This document shows, in pieces, positions 14,607 through 21,902 of a stretch of DNA of 23,638 nt. The number at the start of each line of letters is the position of its first letter. Positions within the stretch are counted from its first letter, which is position 1. The DNA lies in contig DLAF01000011.1 of assembly GCA_002492725.1 (NCBI GenBank), forward strand, positions 48,644 through 72,281, read 5' to 3'. The notes below the pieces were generated by a model. The model had not been told where the DNA came from. It was given only the letters and a program-made list of their open reading frames with translations, and made no database searches. Made by a program: the position numbers and the translations under genes. This DNA is from Lachnospiraceae bacterium UBA7054 (GTDB lineage Bacteria; Bacillota; Clostridia; Lachnospirales; Lachnospiraceae).

Positions 14607-15964
14607 ATGTTTTCCTCCTCACAGCTAAGGATCAACCGCTTTTTACCCGTCCTTGGATCAGGCAGGATCTCAGGGACAAACCTCACAAAGAACTGCACAT
14701 ATTCCAGCCCTTTCTCACTCAATATCTCCTTCATCTGCCGTAAGATCTCTCTGCGCACGTTTTCCTGTAAGGTATCATCCGGTACCTCTGCCAGCATTTC
14801 AAACGTATCCGAAGATATTTGCCGAAACTGATAATCGCAAAGCCCCCGGATGCAAAATCCCTCGACAGCCAGCGGATGAAGAAATTCCTGCCTGCCGTTT
14901 CCGTCCCGAAACCAAAGAATATCTTCGTTTCTGCCAAGCAGACCGATCGCGCGGGTAAACGGGTAACGGCTGTCATCCCCCGGCGCCTGCAGCGTCAGCC
15001 GGTCAGACAGGCGGTAACGGATCAGGGGCTGTGCAAAGTTGTAAAGACAGGTCAGATACATTGCGCCGTCCCATACTTCAATAATATTCATGTCATCAAA
15101 CAGCAGCAGCCCTTCCTGTAAACCGCTCTCAACACCCATCGCAAGGGATTCACTGGCACCGTAAAAATTGATGACCTCCGCCCCAAACATATCTTCCAGA
15201 TATCTGCGAAGACCTGCCCCCAGCGGCTCACCGCAAGTGACAATACGAAACACATTCAAAGATAAACTGCCTTTACAGATAAGCTCCGCAAGAATTTTAA
15301 CAGCTGACGGATAGCCGATAACCATATTCGGCTGAAATGCCCTGATTGCCTGAATCCACTCTTCAACCGGCTGATTGATATCCAGATACATTTGCTTGGC
15401 TCCCACGCCGTTTACGCCGTCGCCCACCGCCATAGCGCCGCCGTAACGCCCGTTTGTCGCCGCTATATAAACAATCCGCGGACCGTGCGCTAAAAATCTG
15501 AGTATCTGCGGCATGGTCATGTCCCAAAGCGCTCCCCGGACAAGGCCAAGCAGCATGTGGTTCCATGCGCTTTCGTCATAGACGAAGTATTTTGGTGTCC
15601 CCGTACTGCCGGAGGAATGCGCAATATGGTATTTTTCGCGAAACAACTTCCCGCTGACCGTTTCCCGTTCGTCAAAGCGGCCAATCTCCTCCTGCGTCAG
15701 CCCCGGTACGGTCACGATTTCTTCAAACCGGGACATAAGCACCGATTTATCCATGACAGGAAAGGCGGAAAGCGGCACACTGTCTATGGACGCAGCCGTA
15801 ATTCCCGCACGTTCAAAGCTGTCCCGGTAATAGGTAGAATGCTCATACGCATAATGGAGTAACCGTTTCAATTTCTTATCCTGCAGGGCCGAGATTTTTG
15901 CGGCAGATTTCTTTTCATTTCTTTTAAGATTCCATAAATTCCATATCGTTTTTATGCAGTTCAT
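14603..15964 (-). CDS. Adenylate-forming enzyme, PaaK/phenylacetate-CoA ligase-like
   Basis: A 453-residue cytoplasmic member of the ANL superfamily, which activates a carboxylate as an acyl-AMP. Motifs include the phosphate-binding loop HSSGSTGTPKYFV near 90-105, FYGASES in the middle (the A5-type motif), and YNFAQPLIRYRLSDRL near 350 with the ribose-binding Asp. A small C-terminal domain ends in GKKRLI, near where the catalytic Lys falls in relatives. It resembles PaaK-like and CapK-type proteins more than long-chain acyl-CoA ligases. The ATG at 15964 overlaps the upstream amidohydrolase stop as ATGA, and GGGAGGGAAGG precedes it; a 34-codon extension in the same frame would run inside that gene. 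It also overlaps the ATPase gene by ATGA. The substrate acid is unknown. Confidence 0.87.
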   Translation of the reverse strand: MNCIKTIWNLWNLKRNEKKSAAKISALQDKKLKRLLHYAYEHSTYYRDSFERAGITAASIDSVPLSAFPVMDKSVLMSRFEEIVTVPGLTQEEIGRFDERETVSGKLFREKYHIAHSSGSTGTPKYFVYDESAWNHMLLGLVRGALWDMTMPQILRFLAHGPRIVYIAATNGRYGGAMAVGDGVNGVGAKQMYLDINQPVEEWIQAIRAFQPNMVIGYPSAVKILAELICKGSLSLNVFRIVTCGEPLGAGLRRYLEDMFGAEVINFYGASESLAMGVESGLQEGLLLFDDMNIIEVWDGAMYLTCLYNFAQPLIRYRLSDRLTLQAPGDDSRYPFTRAIGLLGRNEDILWFRDGNGRQEFLHPLAVEGFCIRGLCDYQFRQISSDTFEMLAEVPDDTLQENVRREILRQMKEILSEKGLEYVQFFVRFVPEILPDPRTGKKRLILSCEEENI

Positions 15965-16977
15965 GCATCCTTCCCTCCCGTGACCGTGAACGCATAGACG
16001 GTGTCGTAATTTTGACGGTGGTAATACCGGACTTCGCCCGTTTCCAGATTCATCACAATGCTCCACTCCGTAGATTCGAACTCCCCGAAATTGTCCTTGC
16101 TCACGCTGTCCAACGCGTCACGCAGCCCGTCCATATCCATGGTGCCGCTCTCGTTTCGGCGATCCGTTAAAATTTCATAGCGCTCGTGGGACTGCTGTGT
16201 GCCGATGCCGTTCGTCTCCCCCTCCGCCAGATAAAAATTCGTGACAACAGGCGTCTTCGTAACCACCATCTCGTTGTTTATATATTCCACCACCACGCTG
16301 CTGCCCGCTCTGTCCGCAATTGCAAAATACACCATATATCCAAAGGAAGCGTGCAGATCATAGCTGCCAAGCAGGGCAACCGCCTCCTCCACATCAGCGG
16401 CCTGATCCAACAGCAGCCGTACGGCGGTCGTGGTCGTAATATCCGGCTTCTCTGTGTCCTGCTCAATGGTATCGCTGTCCTGAATCATATTGACGCAAAC
16501 GGCAAGCCCCCTCTCATTGACTCCGTCAAGCGGCGCATAGAGTCCGGCCAGCGCCTGTATCTCATCAGGCAGTGACGATAACCGAATCCCGCTTACCGAT
16601 ATAAAATCCATATTGGCAGTAGAAATGGAGGCGTATCCATTCACAGGCGCATTTTGAATGATCATCGCATGACAGGTATTCCAGTCAAAGTTTCTGCCAA
16701 ACAGGGAATTGCCGTTTTCATCCTTTACGGCCAGCGTGCTGCAGCCAAACGAATTACCGCCAAACAGCAGATTCCCAAATTCCTCCATGCCATTTTCCAT
16801 TAAAAATGAGACAACCTCGGCATCCGACGAAGCACCTCCCTGTACCAGAAATTTGTCAAAGCCATAATCACCGCTGTATCTGACGGCAGACAGCGCATCT
16901 TCCCTTCTACTGCCACATCCGGAAAGGAACGTTACTACAAACAAAATAGCCATGTACTTAGCAAATTTTCTTCTCAT
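15961..16977 (-). CDS. Lipoprotein of the C45/choloylglycine-hydrolase-like Ntn family
   Basis: A 338-residue exported amidohydrolase or acyltransferase candidate. A basic N-terminus and hydrophobic helix precede the lipobox FLSGC (lipidated Cys21). Residues FGCSTLAVKDENGNSLFGRN, then FDW, contain the Ntn nucleophile candidate C79 and the GRNFDW motif (94-99) seen in choloylglycine hydrolases and C45 acyltransferases. Because C79 is internal, activity would need self-cleavage before it. LDGVNERGLAVCVNM and the late NFYLAEGETNG region fit the same fold. AAGGAG eight bases before the ATG supports the start. It is the first gene of the LysR-facing operon and is coupled to the adenylate-forming enzyme by ATGA. 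It may cut or make amide bonds outside the cell; substrate unknown. Confidence 0.85.
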   Translation of the reverse strand: MRRKFAKYMAILFVVTFLSGCGSRREDALSAVRYSGDYGFDKFLVQGGASSDAEVVSFLMENGMEEFGNLLFGGNSFGCSTLAVKDENGNSLFGRNFDWNTCHAMIIQNAPVNGYASISTANMDFISVSGIRLSSLPDEIQALAGLYAPLDGVNERGLAVCVNMIQDSDTIEQDTEKPDITTTTAVRLLLDQAADVEEAVALLGSYDLHASFGYMVYFAIADRAGSSVVVEYINNEMVVTKTPVVTNFYLAEGETNGIGTQQSHERYEILTDRRNESGTMDMDGLRDALDSVSKDNFGEFESTEWSIVMNLETGEVRYYHRQNYDTVYAFTVTGGKDA

Positions 16978-17016
16978 CTCTACAGCTCCTTAAAATATGC
17001 ATTTTTTGTTGGATTC

Positions 17017-17087
17017 ATTATATCTGCGTTGAAACAGAATAACAAATACTTATGCCAAATGTTCTGCCATAGTTGACAGGCATATTA
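17017..17087 (-). promoter_or_regulatory. Promoter P1 of the amidohydrolase operon with LysR-type two-block element
   Basis: On the minus strand the core is -35 TTGTTA (17040-17045), a 17-nt spacer and -10 TATAAT (17017-17022), with an expected start near 17010. The proximal block CAAATACTTATGCCAAAT (17043-17060) centres near -41 and the distal block ATAGTTGACAGGCATATTA (17069-17087) near -68. These are the places where LysR-type activators usually have their activation and recognition sites. The distal block contains T-N11-A (17070 to 17082), and TATGCC/GGCATA form a spaced inverted repeat. The same design recurs at 11387-11457. Confidence 0.82.
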
Positions 17088-17102
17088 GATGTGTGATACA
17101 TT
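17073..17102 (+). promoter_or_regulatory. Probable lysR promoter inside the distal LysR block
   Basis: A perfect -35 TTGACA (17073-17078), an 18-nt spacer and -10 TACATT (17097-17102) with a TG one base before it (extended -10). The -35 box lies within the distal recognition block of P1, so a bound LysR-type protein would block its own promoter. The expected start near 17109 leaves a leader of about 40 nt. Confidence 0.6.
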
Positions 17103-17148
17103 TACAGCATCTGGGGAAAGATAGGTTGATGGCAGAGGAGGATGTTTT

Positions 17149-18027
17149 ATGGAACTGAGAGTATTACAATATTTTTTAGCGGTAGCCAGAGAAAACAGTA
17201 TTTCCGGGGCCGCAGAATTTCTGCATCTTTCACAGCCCACGCTGTCACGCCAGCTCAAGGAACTGGAGGAAGAGCTTGGCAAACAGCTGCTTATTCGTGG
17301 AAACAGAAGGATCACACTGACGGAAGAGGGAATGATTCTCCGTAAACGCGCAGAGGAAGTTGTCGAACTGATTCAAAAAGCGGAAGATGAAATTGCCGCA
17401 TCCGATGATATGCTCGCCGGAGATATTTTTATCGGCGCCGGGGAAACAGACGGAAACCGATTCCTGATAAAAGCCATGAACGCTATGCAGCAGGATTATC
17501 CGTTTGTACACTTTCACATTATCAGCGGCGATAAGGCAATGATCACAGAGGCGATTGACCGCGGCACCATAGACTTCGGCATCGTTTTCGGAAATATCGA
17601 CTTTGCCAAATATGATTCGATCCCTATCCCTTATGAAGATACCTGGGGCGTCCTTATGCGGCGGGATGCACCACTGGCAAAGAAAGACTTTATTACAGCC
17701 AAGGATTTGCTGGATCAGCCTCTTATTATATCAAGACAGGCTTTTTTGAATCTGGAATTTAGAAACTTCTTTCACGTGGAACAGGAAAAGCTGAACATCG
17801 CAGCGACTTACAGTCTGCTTTTCAACGGTTCTCTTATGGTGGAGGAAGGCATGGGATATGCAATCTGCTTTGATAAGCTGATAAACGTTTCCGGAGACAG
17901 CAATTTGTGTTTTCGACCACTTGCACCTAAGATTACTGTTCCTATGAGTATCATCTGGAAAAAATATCAGGTGTTTTCGAAACCTACACAGAAGTTTTTA
18001 CAGAAATTACAGGACATAGATACATAA
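17149..18027 (+). CDS. LysR-family transcriptional regulator
   Basis: A 292-residue LysR-type regulator. The N-terminal winged helix-turn-helix spans residues 1-60, with the recognition region ISGAAEFLHLSQPTLSRQLK followed by LFIR-like LLIRGNRRITLTEEG. A linker helix follows, then a two-lobed periplasmic-binding-like effector domain (FIGAGETDGNRFLIKAM; TIDFGIVFGNIDF; DTWGVLMRRDAPLA). The ATG has GAGGAGG eight bases upstream. It is divergent from the C45-type lipoprotein gene, with 171 bp between start codons. That gap carries the two-block element shared with the internal promoter at 11387-11457, so it is the best candidate regulator of both operons. Effector unknown; the MRRDAPLA and FGNIDF pattern is typical of Firmicutes LysR proteins. 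Confidence 0.94.
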   Translation: MELRVLQYFLAVARENSISGAAEFLHLSQPTLSRQLKELEEELGKQLLIRGNRRITLTEEGMILRKRAEEVVELIQKAEDEIAASDDMLAGDIFIGAGETDGNRFLIKAMNAMQQDYPFVHFHIISGDKAMITEAIDRGTIDFGIVFGNIDFAKYDSIPIPYEDTWGVLMRRDAPLAKKDFITAKDLLDQPLIISRQAFLNLEFRNFFHVEQEKLNIAATYSLLFNGSLMVEEGMGYAICFDKLINVSGDSNLCFRPLAPKITVPMSIIWKKYQVFSKPTQKFLQKLQDIDT

Positions 18028-18028
18028 A

Positions 18029-18058
18029 GGGATTGCATACCGGCAATCCCTCTTCTTT
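18029..18058 (+). terminator. Intrinsic terminator of lysR
   Basis: GGGATTGC (18029-18036) and GCAATCCC (18043-18050) form a perfect 8-bp stem with a 6-nt loop, followed by the pyrimidine-rich TCTTCTTT. It starts immediately after the lysR stop codon. It also lies 24 bp beyond the convergent xerD stop and may act weakly in that direction. Confidence 0.75.
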
Positions 18059-18073
18059 CGTATGATTCTTACG

Positions 18074-18958
18074 TTATCCGCGCGGATGCGCCTTCGCGTA
18101 CACCTCTCTGATATGATTGTGGTTCAGATTCGCGTAAATCTGCGTGGTGGAAATATCGGAATGTCCTAACATTTCCTGCACGCTCCGAAGATCCGCACCA
18201 TTCTCCACCAGATGGGCCGCAAAAGAATGCCTGAGCGTGTGCGGCGTGATATCGGCCTGGATATCCGCTTTCTTCGCATAATGCTTGATCAGCTTCCAGA
18301 ACCCCTGCCTGCTCATCGGCTGGCCGGAACAATTGGCAAAAAGCACTTCAGACGATTTATTTTCCAACATTTCCTCCCTCGTGCCGTTCAGATATCTTGC
18401 CAATGCATTCTTTGCCGCCGCACCGAAAGGAATGATTCTTTCCTTATTACGGTCACGGCAGAGAATGAAATTCATCTGCATATTCACATCGGAAAGGTTT
18501 AACGTGATCAGTTCCGTCACACGGATTCCCGTGGCATAGAGAAGCTCCAGCATCGCCTTGTCCCGAATCTCTTTGGGACTGTCGCCCGAAGGCTGTTCCA
18601 AAAGGCGCACCACTTCGTCGGGAGACATGATTTCCGGCGCCTTCTTCTCAATCTTAGGAGCTTTAAGCTTATTGGTAATATCCTCCTGCAGGATTCCCTC
18701 CTGCAGCAGATAGTGATAAAACGCTTTCAGGGATGCAATATTGCGGGACACCGTAGCCGCGGCAAACTTATTATCCTCCAGATATTTTACATAGTCGGAA
18801 AGATCCTGTGCTGTTACGGCCTTCGTTTCTTTGATTCCACGGCCCTCCATAAAATGCTGTACCTTCTCCAGATCTCTTCTGTAAGACATCTCCGTATTAC
18901 CGGAGGTGTTCTTCACATTATGTAAATATGTGATAAATGCACTGATCTCTTTTTCCAT
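18074..18958 (-). CDS. xerD: Site-specific tyrosine recombinase XerD
   Basis: A 294-residue tyrosine recombinase, the usual length for XerD, which resolves chromosome dimers at dif with XerC. The N-terminal SAM-like core-binding domain spans about 1-100 and the catalytic domain follows. The active-site residues are all present: R146 in TGIRVTEL, K172 in NKERIIP, H240 and R243 in PHTLRHSF, H266 in LGHSDIS and the nucleophile Y275 in TTQIYANL. The start at 18958 gives the family length; the frame extends 15 codons further to a TTG with no ribosome binding site, and GGGGAAGGA lies 12 bases upstream of the chosen ATG, rather far. A promoter lies at 19021-19049. The neighbourhood of spoIIM and a NUDIX gene resembles the Bacillus chromosome, which supports a core gene rather than a mobile integrase. 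Confidence 0.94.
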   Translation of the reverse strand: MEKEISAFITYLHNVKNTSGNTEMSYRRDLEKVQHFMEGRGIKETKAVTAQDLSDYVKYLEDNKFAAATVSRNIASLKAFYHYLLQEGILQEDITNKLKAPKIEKKAPEIMSPDEVVRLLEQPSGDSPKEIRDKAMLELLYATGIRVTELITLNLSDVNMQMNFILCRDRNKERIIPFGAAAKNALARYLNGTREEMLENKSSEVLFANCSGQPMSRQGFWKLIKHYAKKADIQADITPHTLRHSFAAHLVENGADLRSVQEMLGHSDISTTQIYANLNHNHIREVYAKAHPRG

Positions 18959-19020
18959 TCTGTCCGGAAATCCTTCCCCATGCGTTCTCTTTATGTAAAT
19001 CAAAACACTGTCTGAGTATC

Positions 19021-19049
19021 ATTATAATCAGATTTTTTCAGAAAAGCAA
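19021..19049 (-). promoter_or_regulatory. Promoter of xerD
   Basis: On the minus strand: -35 TTGCTT (19044-19049), a 17-nt spacer and a perfect -10 TATAAT (19021-19026). The transcript would start near 19014, about 56 nt before the chosen xerD start. That supports the shorter reading of the gene, although the TTG at 19003 would also lie inside the transcript. Confidence 0.65.
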
Positions 19050-19167
19050 ATGGAATTTTCCCCGATTTTATGGGCTTTTGCGCCGTTTTTGGAACAAGCC
19101 ACAACATATCGAGCGCAAATAATTTTATGTCTACTATATCTTGAAAAAACAATGAAAAAAATTTTTT

Positions 19168-19773
19168 TTAAAAAATTTTTAGAACGAAATGCAGAATATT
19201 AGGATTGACATAACTTTCAAGCAGGCATCCCATTATGACAACTGCGATAATCCCGACCATTTGTATACATTTTCCCAAATAAAAACGGCTGCTGAAACGC
19301 TCATAACCGCCAAGATCGGTTCGGGAAGCGTAAAGGGTACGATTTAAGTTAACTGCCCAGAAAAAAAGTCCCACATAGGCAGGAATCAACAAAAATGCCT
19401 GCGGAAAGAGCGCCGCAATCATGAAGAGAATCCCGCGGATTCCATAGCGGATGACAGCTACCGACAAAAGACAACCGGCCGCCAGACCCGTATAACAGAT
19501 ATAAGCACAAAGAATCGGCAGCCCAATCATGGTCGTAGAGATCAACCCCAGCATACAGACCACCGAGAGGCGATGCCGCAGAATGTAGGTAACCATTCCT
19601 GCCCCCTGTGGTCTGCTGCTTTTCAAACGGTTCACCATATCCGTCCCCAAAAGACTGCCGTTTTCGATCCAAGCCTCGTGGCCCAGATTGACGATCAAAA
19701 TACCGATGAAAAGACCGATCAGAAACAGATAGGCCATATGATAGCCATTCCTCATAAAGGACTGTCTTCGCAA
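19168..19773 (-). CDS. spoIIM: Stage II sporulation protein M
   Basis: SpoIIM is a membrane protein of the SpoIIDMP complex needed for septal peptidoglycan remodelling and engulfment during endospore formation. The 201 residues contain about five hydrophobic segments: YLFLIGLFIGILIVNLG near the N-terminus, VVCMLGLISTTMIGLPILCA, a glycine-rich GLAAGCLLSVAVIRYGIRGI loop, AALFPQAFLLIPAYVGLFFW (a conserved FPQ core) and a last helix near the C-terminus. The chosen start is TTG, with AAAGGCGG seven bases before it; an ATG six codons later (19755) lacks a good site. The gene ends in an A/T-only stretch. It lies between the NUDIX gene and xerD, as in Bacillus. Its presence implies a spore-forming ancestry. 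Confidence 0.9.
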   Translation of the reverse strand: MRRQSFMRNGYHMAYLFLIGLFIGILIVNLGHEAWIENGSLLGTDMVNRLKSSRPQGAGMVTYILRHRLSVVCMLGLISTTMIGLPILCAYICYTGLAAGCLLSVAVIRYGIRGILFMIAALFPQAFLLIPAYVGLFFWAVNLNRTLYASRTDLGGYERFSSRFYLGKCIQMVGIIAVVIMGCLLESYVNPNILHFVLKIF

Positions 19774-19874
19774 CGCCGTACCGCCTTTACCACTCTCTTA
19801 TGGCATGTATATGTCACAGTCGGACGAGGCATGACTACATTCTCACAGATATTTTCTTTAAGTTTACATAATAA

Positions 19875-20411
19875 TTATTTTCTGTATTTATTCTTGTAAG
19901 CCAGCAGCGCTGACACCGTCTTGCCATCCTGAATCTTACAGTCATAAATCATTTGAATCAGCTCATCAAGGTCGTGGCTCTCGGCATTCAAAAACTCATC
20001 CTCGTCAAGATGCTGCTTTCCCTTTTTTAAATCAGTCGCCAGATAAACATCTATTTTTTCGTTACAGAAAGCAACAGTGGTGCGCAGCGTCAGTAACAGT
20101 TCCAATTTCCCCGCAACATAACCCGTCTCCTCCTCCAGCTCTCTCGCCGCTGCGATCTTGGTCGGCTCATCCACACTGTTTAAGCCGCCCGCCGGAATCT
20201 CCAGCGTCTCACGGTCTAACGCGTTGCGATACTGTCTGACCATCAAAAGTTTCCCGTCGTCCTGTACCGCTACCACGGCCGCTGCCCCCTTGTGATCAAT
20301 CAGATCCCACTTGACTACATTGCCATTTGCCACACGGATCGTGTCCTGATAATAATCAATGATGGCACCCTTGTGGATCAATTCCCTGCCAAGTCTCTCG
20401 TAATTTTCCAT
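19875..20411 (-). CDS. nudF: NUDIX hydrolase, ADP-ribose pyrophosphatase type
   Basis: A 178-residue NUDIX protein that likely hydrolyses ADP-ribose to AMP and ribose 5-phosphate. The complete Nudix box, G-x5-E-x7-REUxEExGU, is at residues 76-98 (GGLNSVDEPT followed by KIAAARELEEETGY). It is preceded by the VRQYRNALDRETLEIPAGG segment typical of ADP-ribose pyrophosphatases. The start at 20411 follows TGAGGA by about six bases. The frame stays open 34 codons upstream, but that stretch is encoded by the four-hairpin element at 20430-20555, so I exclude it. The gene lies upstream of spoIIM with about 100 bp between. Sub-specificity for ADP-ribose is inferred from the EIPAGG region and context. 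Confidence 0.92.
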   Translation of the reverse strand: MENYERLGRELIHKGAIIDYYQDTIRVANGNVVKWDLIDHKGAAAVVAVQDDGKLLMVRQYRNALDRETLEIPAGGLNSVDEPTKIAAARELEEETGYVAGKLELLLTLRTTVAFCNEKIDVYLATDLKKGKQHLDEDEFLNAESHDLDELIQMIYDCKIQDGKTVSALLAYKNKYRK

Positions 20412-20429
20412 GATAATCCTCATTTCTGA

Positions 20430-20555
20430 GCAACTTGTTGCGAAGAGGCGATGAGAAAGCTGCGAATGCAGTTTCTCATCTGCCATCAACGACTTTGAGA
20501 TGCTCTTGCTCAAAGTCGCGATTGAAAAATCAGCGCATCAGAGTGATTTTTCAAT
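20430..20555. repeat. Array of four consecutive inverted repeats (probable interspersed palindromic element)
   Basis: Four hairpins follow each other in 126 bp: GCAAC-TT-GTTGC (20430-20441); GATGAGAAA with TTTCTCATC (20450-20480), whose inner CTGC-GAAT-GCAG extends the stem to 13 pairs with one bulge; CGACTTTGAG with CTCAAAGTCG (20490-20518); and ATTGAAAAATCA with TGATTTTTCAAT (20521-20555, a perfect 12 bp). They lie between the aminotransferase stop and the NUDIX start, leaving the NUDIX ribosome binding site just outside. The minus-strand frame through them is open, so it can be misread as an N-terminal extension. I recall similar translated stretches (SHRLFATSCSEMR) in other Lachnospiraceae genomes, which suggests a dispersed family; this is not checked. 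Confidence 0.75.
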
Positions 20556-20576
20556 TTATCCTCCATTTCAATATCC

Positions 20577-21872
20577 TTACGCCGCCTGCAAAAGCTTCTC
20601 CACGCTGACCAGCTTCACGCAGAGCACAAAAAGATCTGTGGCAGCCGCCATCTGCTCCGCCGTAGGAAATGTAGGAGCGATACGGATATTGCTGTCTTTC
20701 GGATCCTTTCCATAAGGATAAGTTGCTCCCGCGCCGGTCAATACGACGCCCGCTTCCTTACATTTGGCAACGATTGCCTTTGCACAGCCCTCCATCGCAT
20801 TGAAGGAGATAAAGTACCCTCCAAGGGGATTCGTCCATTCGCCGATTCCCAAACCGCCAAGTTCCTTATCAAGCACCGCAAGCACCGCCTCAAACTTTGG
20901 CCGGATGATGGCCGCATGCTTTTTCATATGAGCACGAATGCCCTCAAGATTCTTGAAATATCTGGCGTGACGCAGCTGATTCACCTTGTCATAACCGATT
21001 GTCTGTAAGGTGAGGGTCTTTTTCGTATCCGCCAGATTCGCCGCTGAAGACGCCATCGCCGCCATACCTGCACCCGAAAACGTAATCTTTGAGGTAGAGC
21101 AGAATTCAAACACCATATCCGGATTGCCCGCCTTTTCGCACTCGCCAAGGATCTCCAAAATCTCATCCTGCTTATCCTCATAGAGATGATGTACCGCATA
21201 GGCGTTGTCCCAATAGATACGGAAATCCTTTGCCGCAGGCTTTAAGGCTGCAAACCGCCGCACCGTCTCATCGGAGTAGGAAATCCCTGAAGGATTCGAA
21301 TACTTAGGCACACACCAAATTCCTTTCACCGCCTCATCCTCAGACACATATTTTTCTACCAAATCCATATCAGGGCCATCCGCCGTCATGGGAATCGGTA
21401 TCATCTCAATTCCAAAATGCTCCGTGATTGCAAAATGCCTGTCATAGCCGGGTACCGGGCATAAAAATTTCACTTTATCCAGTTTACACCAAGGCGTAGA
21501 ACCCATAACACCATGTGTCACAGAACGGGAGATGGTATCGTACATGATCGCCAGGCTGGAATTTCCGTAGACGATCACATTTTCCGCCGACACGCCCATC
21601 ACATCTGCCATGAGATGCTTCGCCTCCGTAATGCCGTCCATCAGACCGTAATTTCTGGTATCGATTCCCTCCATACATTTCATGTCAGATGAGGAAGTCA
21701 ACACATCCAAAAGTCCCATTCCCATATCAAGCTGCGCAGGCTCCGGCTTTCCCCTCGACATATCCAGTTTTAAGCCTTTTCCCTTCGCCTCTTCAAACTG
21801 CTTTGTCAGTTCGGCCTTCTGCGTCTCCAGCTCTTCTCTGCTCATCTCACTGTACGGTTTCATAATCTGCAT
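20577..21872 (-). CDS. PLP-dependent aminotransferase, atypical aspartate aminotransferase (subgroup Ic)
   Basis: A 431-residue fold type I aminotransferase of the group with PF12897-like sequence, which includes aspartate aminotransferases unlike classical AspC. The PLP Lys is K262 in FCSTSKITFSGAGMA, the cofactor-binding D222-N223-A-Y225 is in YWDNAYAVHH, and GNSSLAIMYD near 103-112 holds the phosphate group. The N-terminal SRGKPEPAQLDMG and the late GGYFISFNAMEG segments fit this subgroup. It transfers amino groups between aspartate or a similar donor and 2-oxoglutarate in the cytoplasm. The ATG at 21872 has AAGGAG only three to four bases upstream, so the ATG three codons later (21863) is possible but too far. 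A palindromic region lies upstream. The gene follows rny after a strong terminator. Confidence 0.9.
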   Translation of the reverse strand: MQIMKPYSEMSREELETQKAELTKQFEEAKGKGLKLDMSRGKPEPAQLDMGMGLLDVLTSSSDMKCMEGIDTRNYGLMDGITEAKHLMADVMGVSAENVIVYGNSSLAIMYDTISRSVTHGVMGSTPWCKLDKVKFLCPVPGYDRHFAITEHFGIEMIPIPMTADGPDMDLVEKYVSEDEAVKGIWCVPKYSNPSGISYSDETVRRFAALKPAAKDFRIYWDNAYAVHHLYEDKQDEILEILGECEKAGNPDMVFEFCSTSKITFSGAGMAAMASSAANLADTKKTLTLQTIGYDKVNQLRHARYFKNLEGIRAHMKKHAAIIRPKFEAVLAVLDKELGGLGIGEWTNPLGGYFISFNAMEGCAKAIVAKCKEAGVVLTGAGATYPYGKDPKDSNIRIAPTFPTAEQMAAATDLFVLCVKLVSVEKLLQAA

Positions 21873-21902
21873 GCTCTCCTTCTATAGTGTGTAATAATAT
21901 TA

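Noticed and set aside
15965..16066. 34-codon extension of the adenylate-forming enzyme
   Set aside because: It overlaps the end of the amidohydrolase gene in another frame; the ATG at 15964 has a ribosome binding site and an ATGA overlap.
18074..18958. Tyrosine recombinase as the integrase of a mobile element covering the accessory block
   Set aside because: Length, sequence and the spoIIM/NUDIX neighbourhood fit chromosomal XerD, and no direct-repeat attachment sites or tRNA gene were seen at the block edges.
19139..19182. A/T-only stretch at the spoIIM end as a terminator or origin-like element
   Set aside because: The A and T runs can pair, but there is no GC stem, no iterons and no DnaA boxes; it is probably just AT-rich 3' sequence.
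20412..20513. 34-residue N-terminal extension of the NUDIX protein (SKSISKSLMADEKLHS and onward)
   Set aside because: It is encoded by the hairpin array, and a good TGAGGA site lies before the ATG at 20411 where the conserved domain begins.
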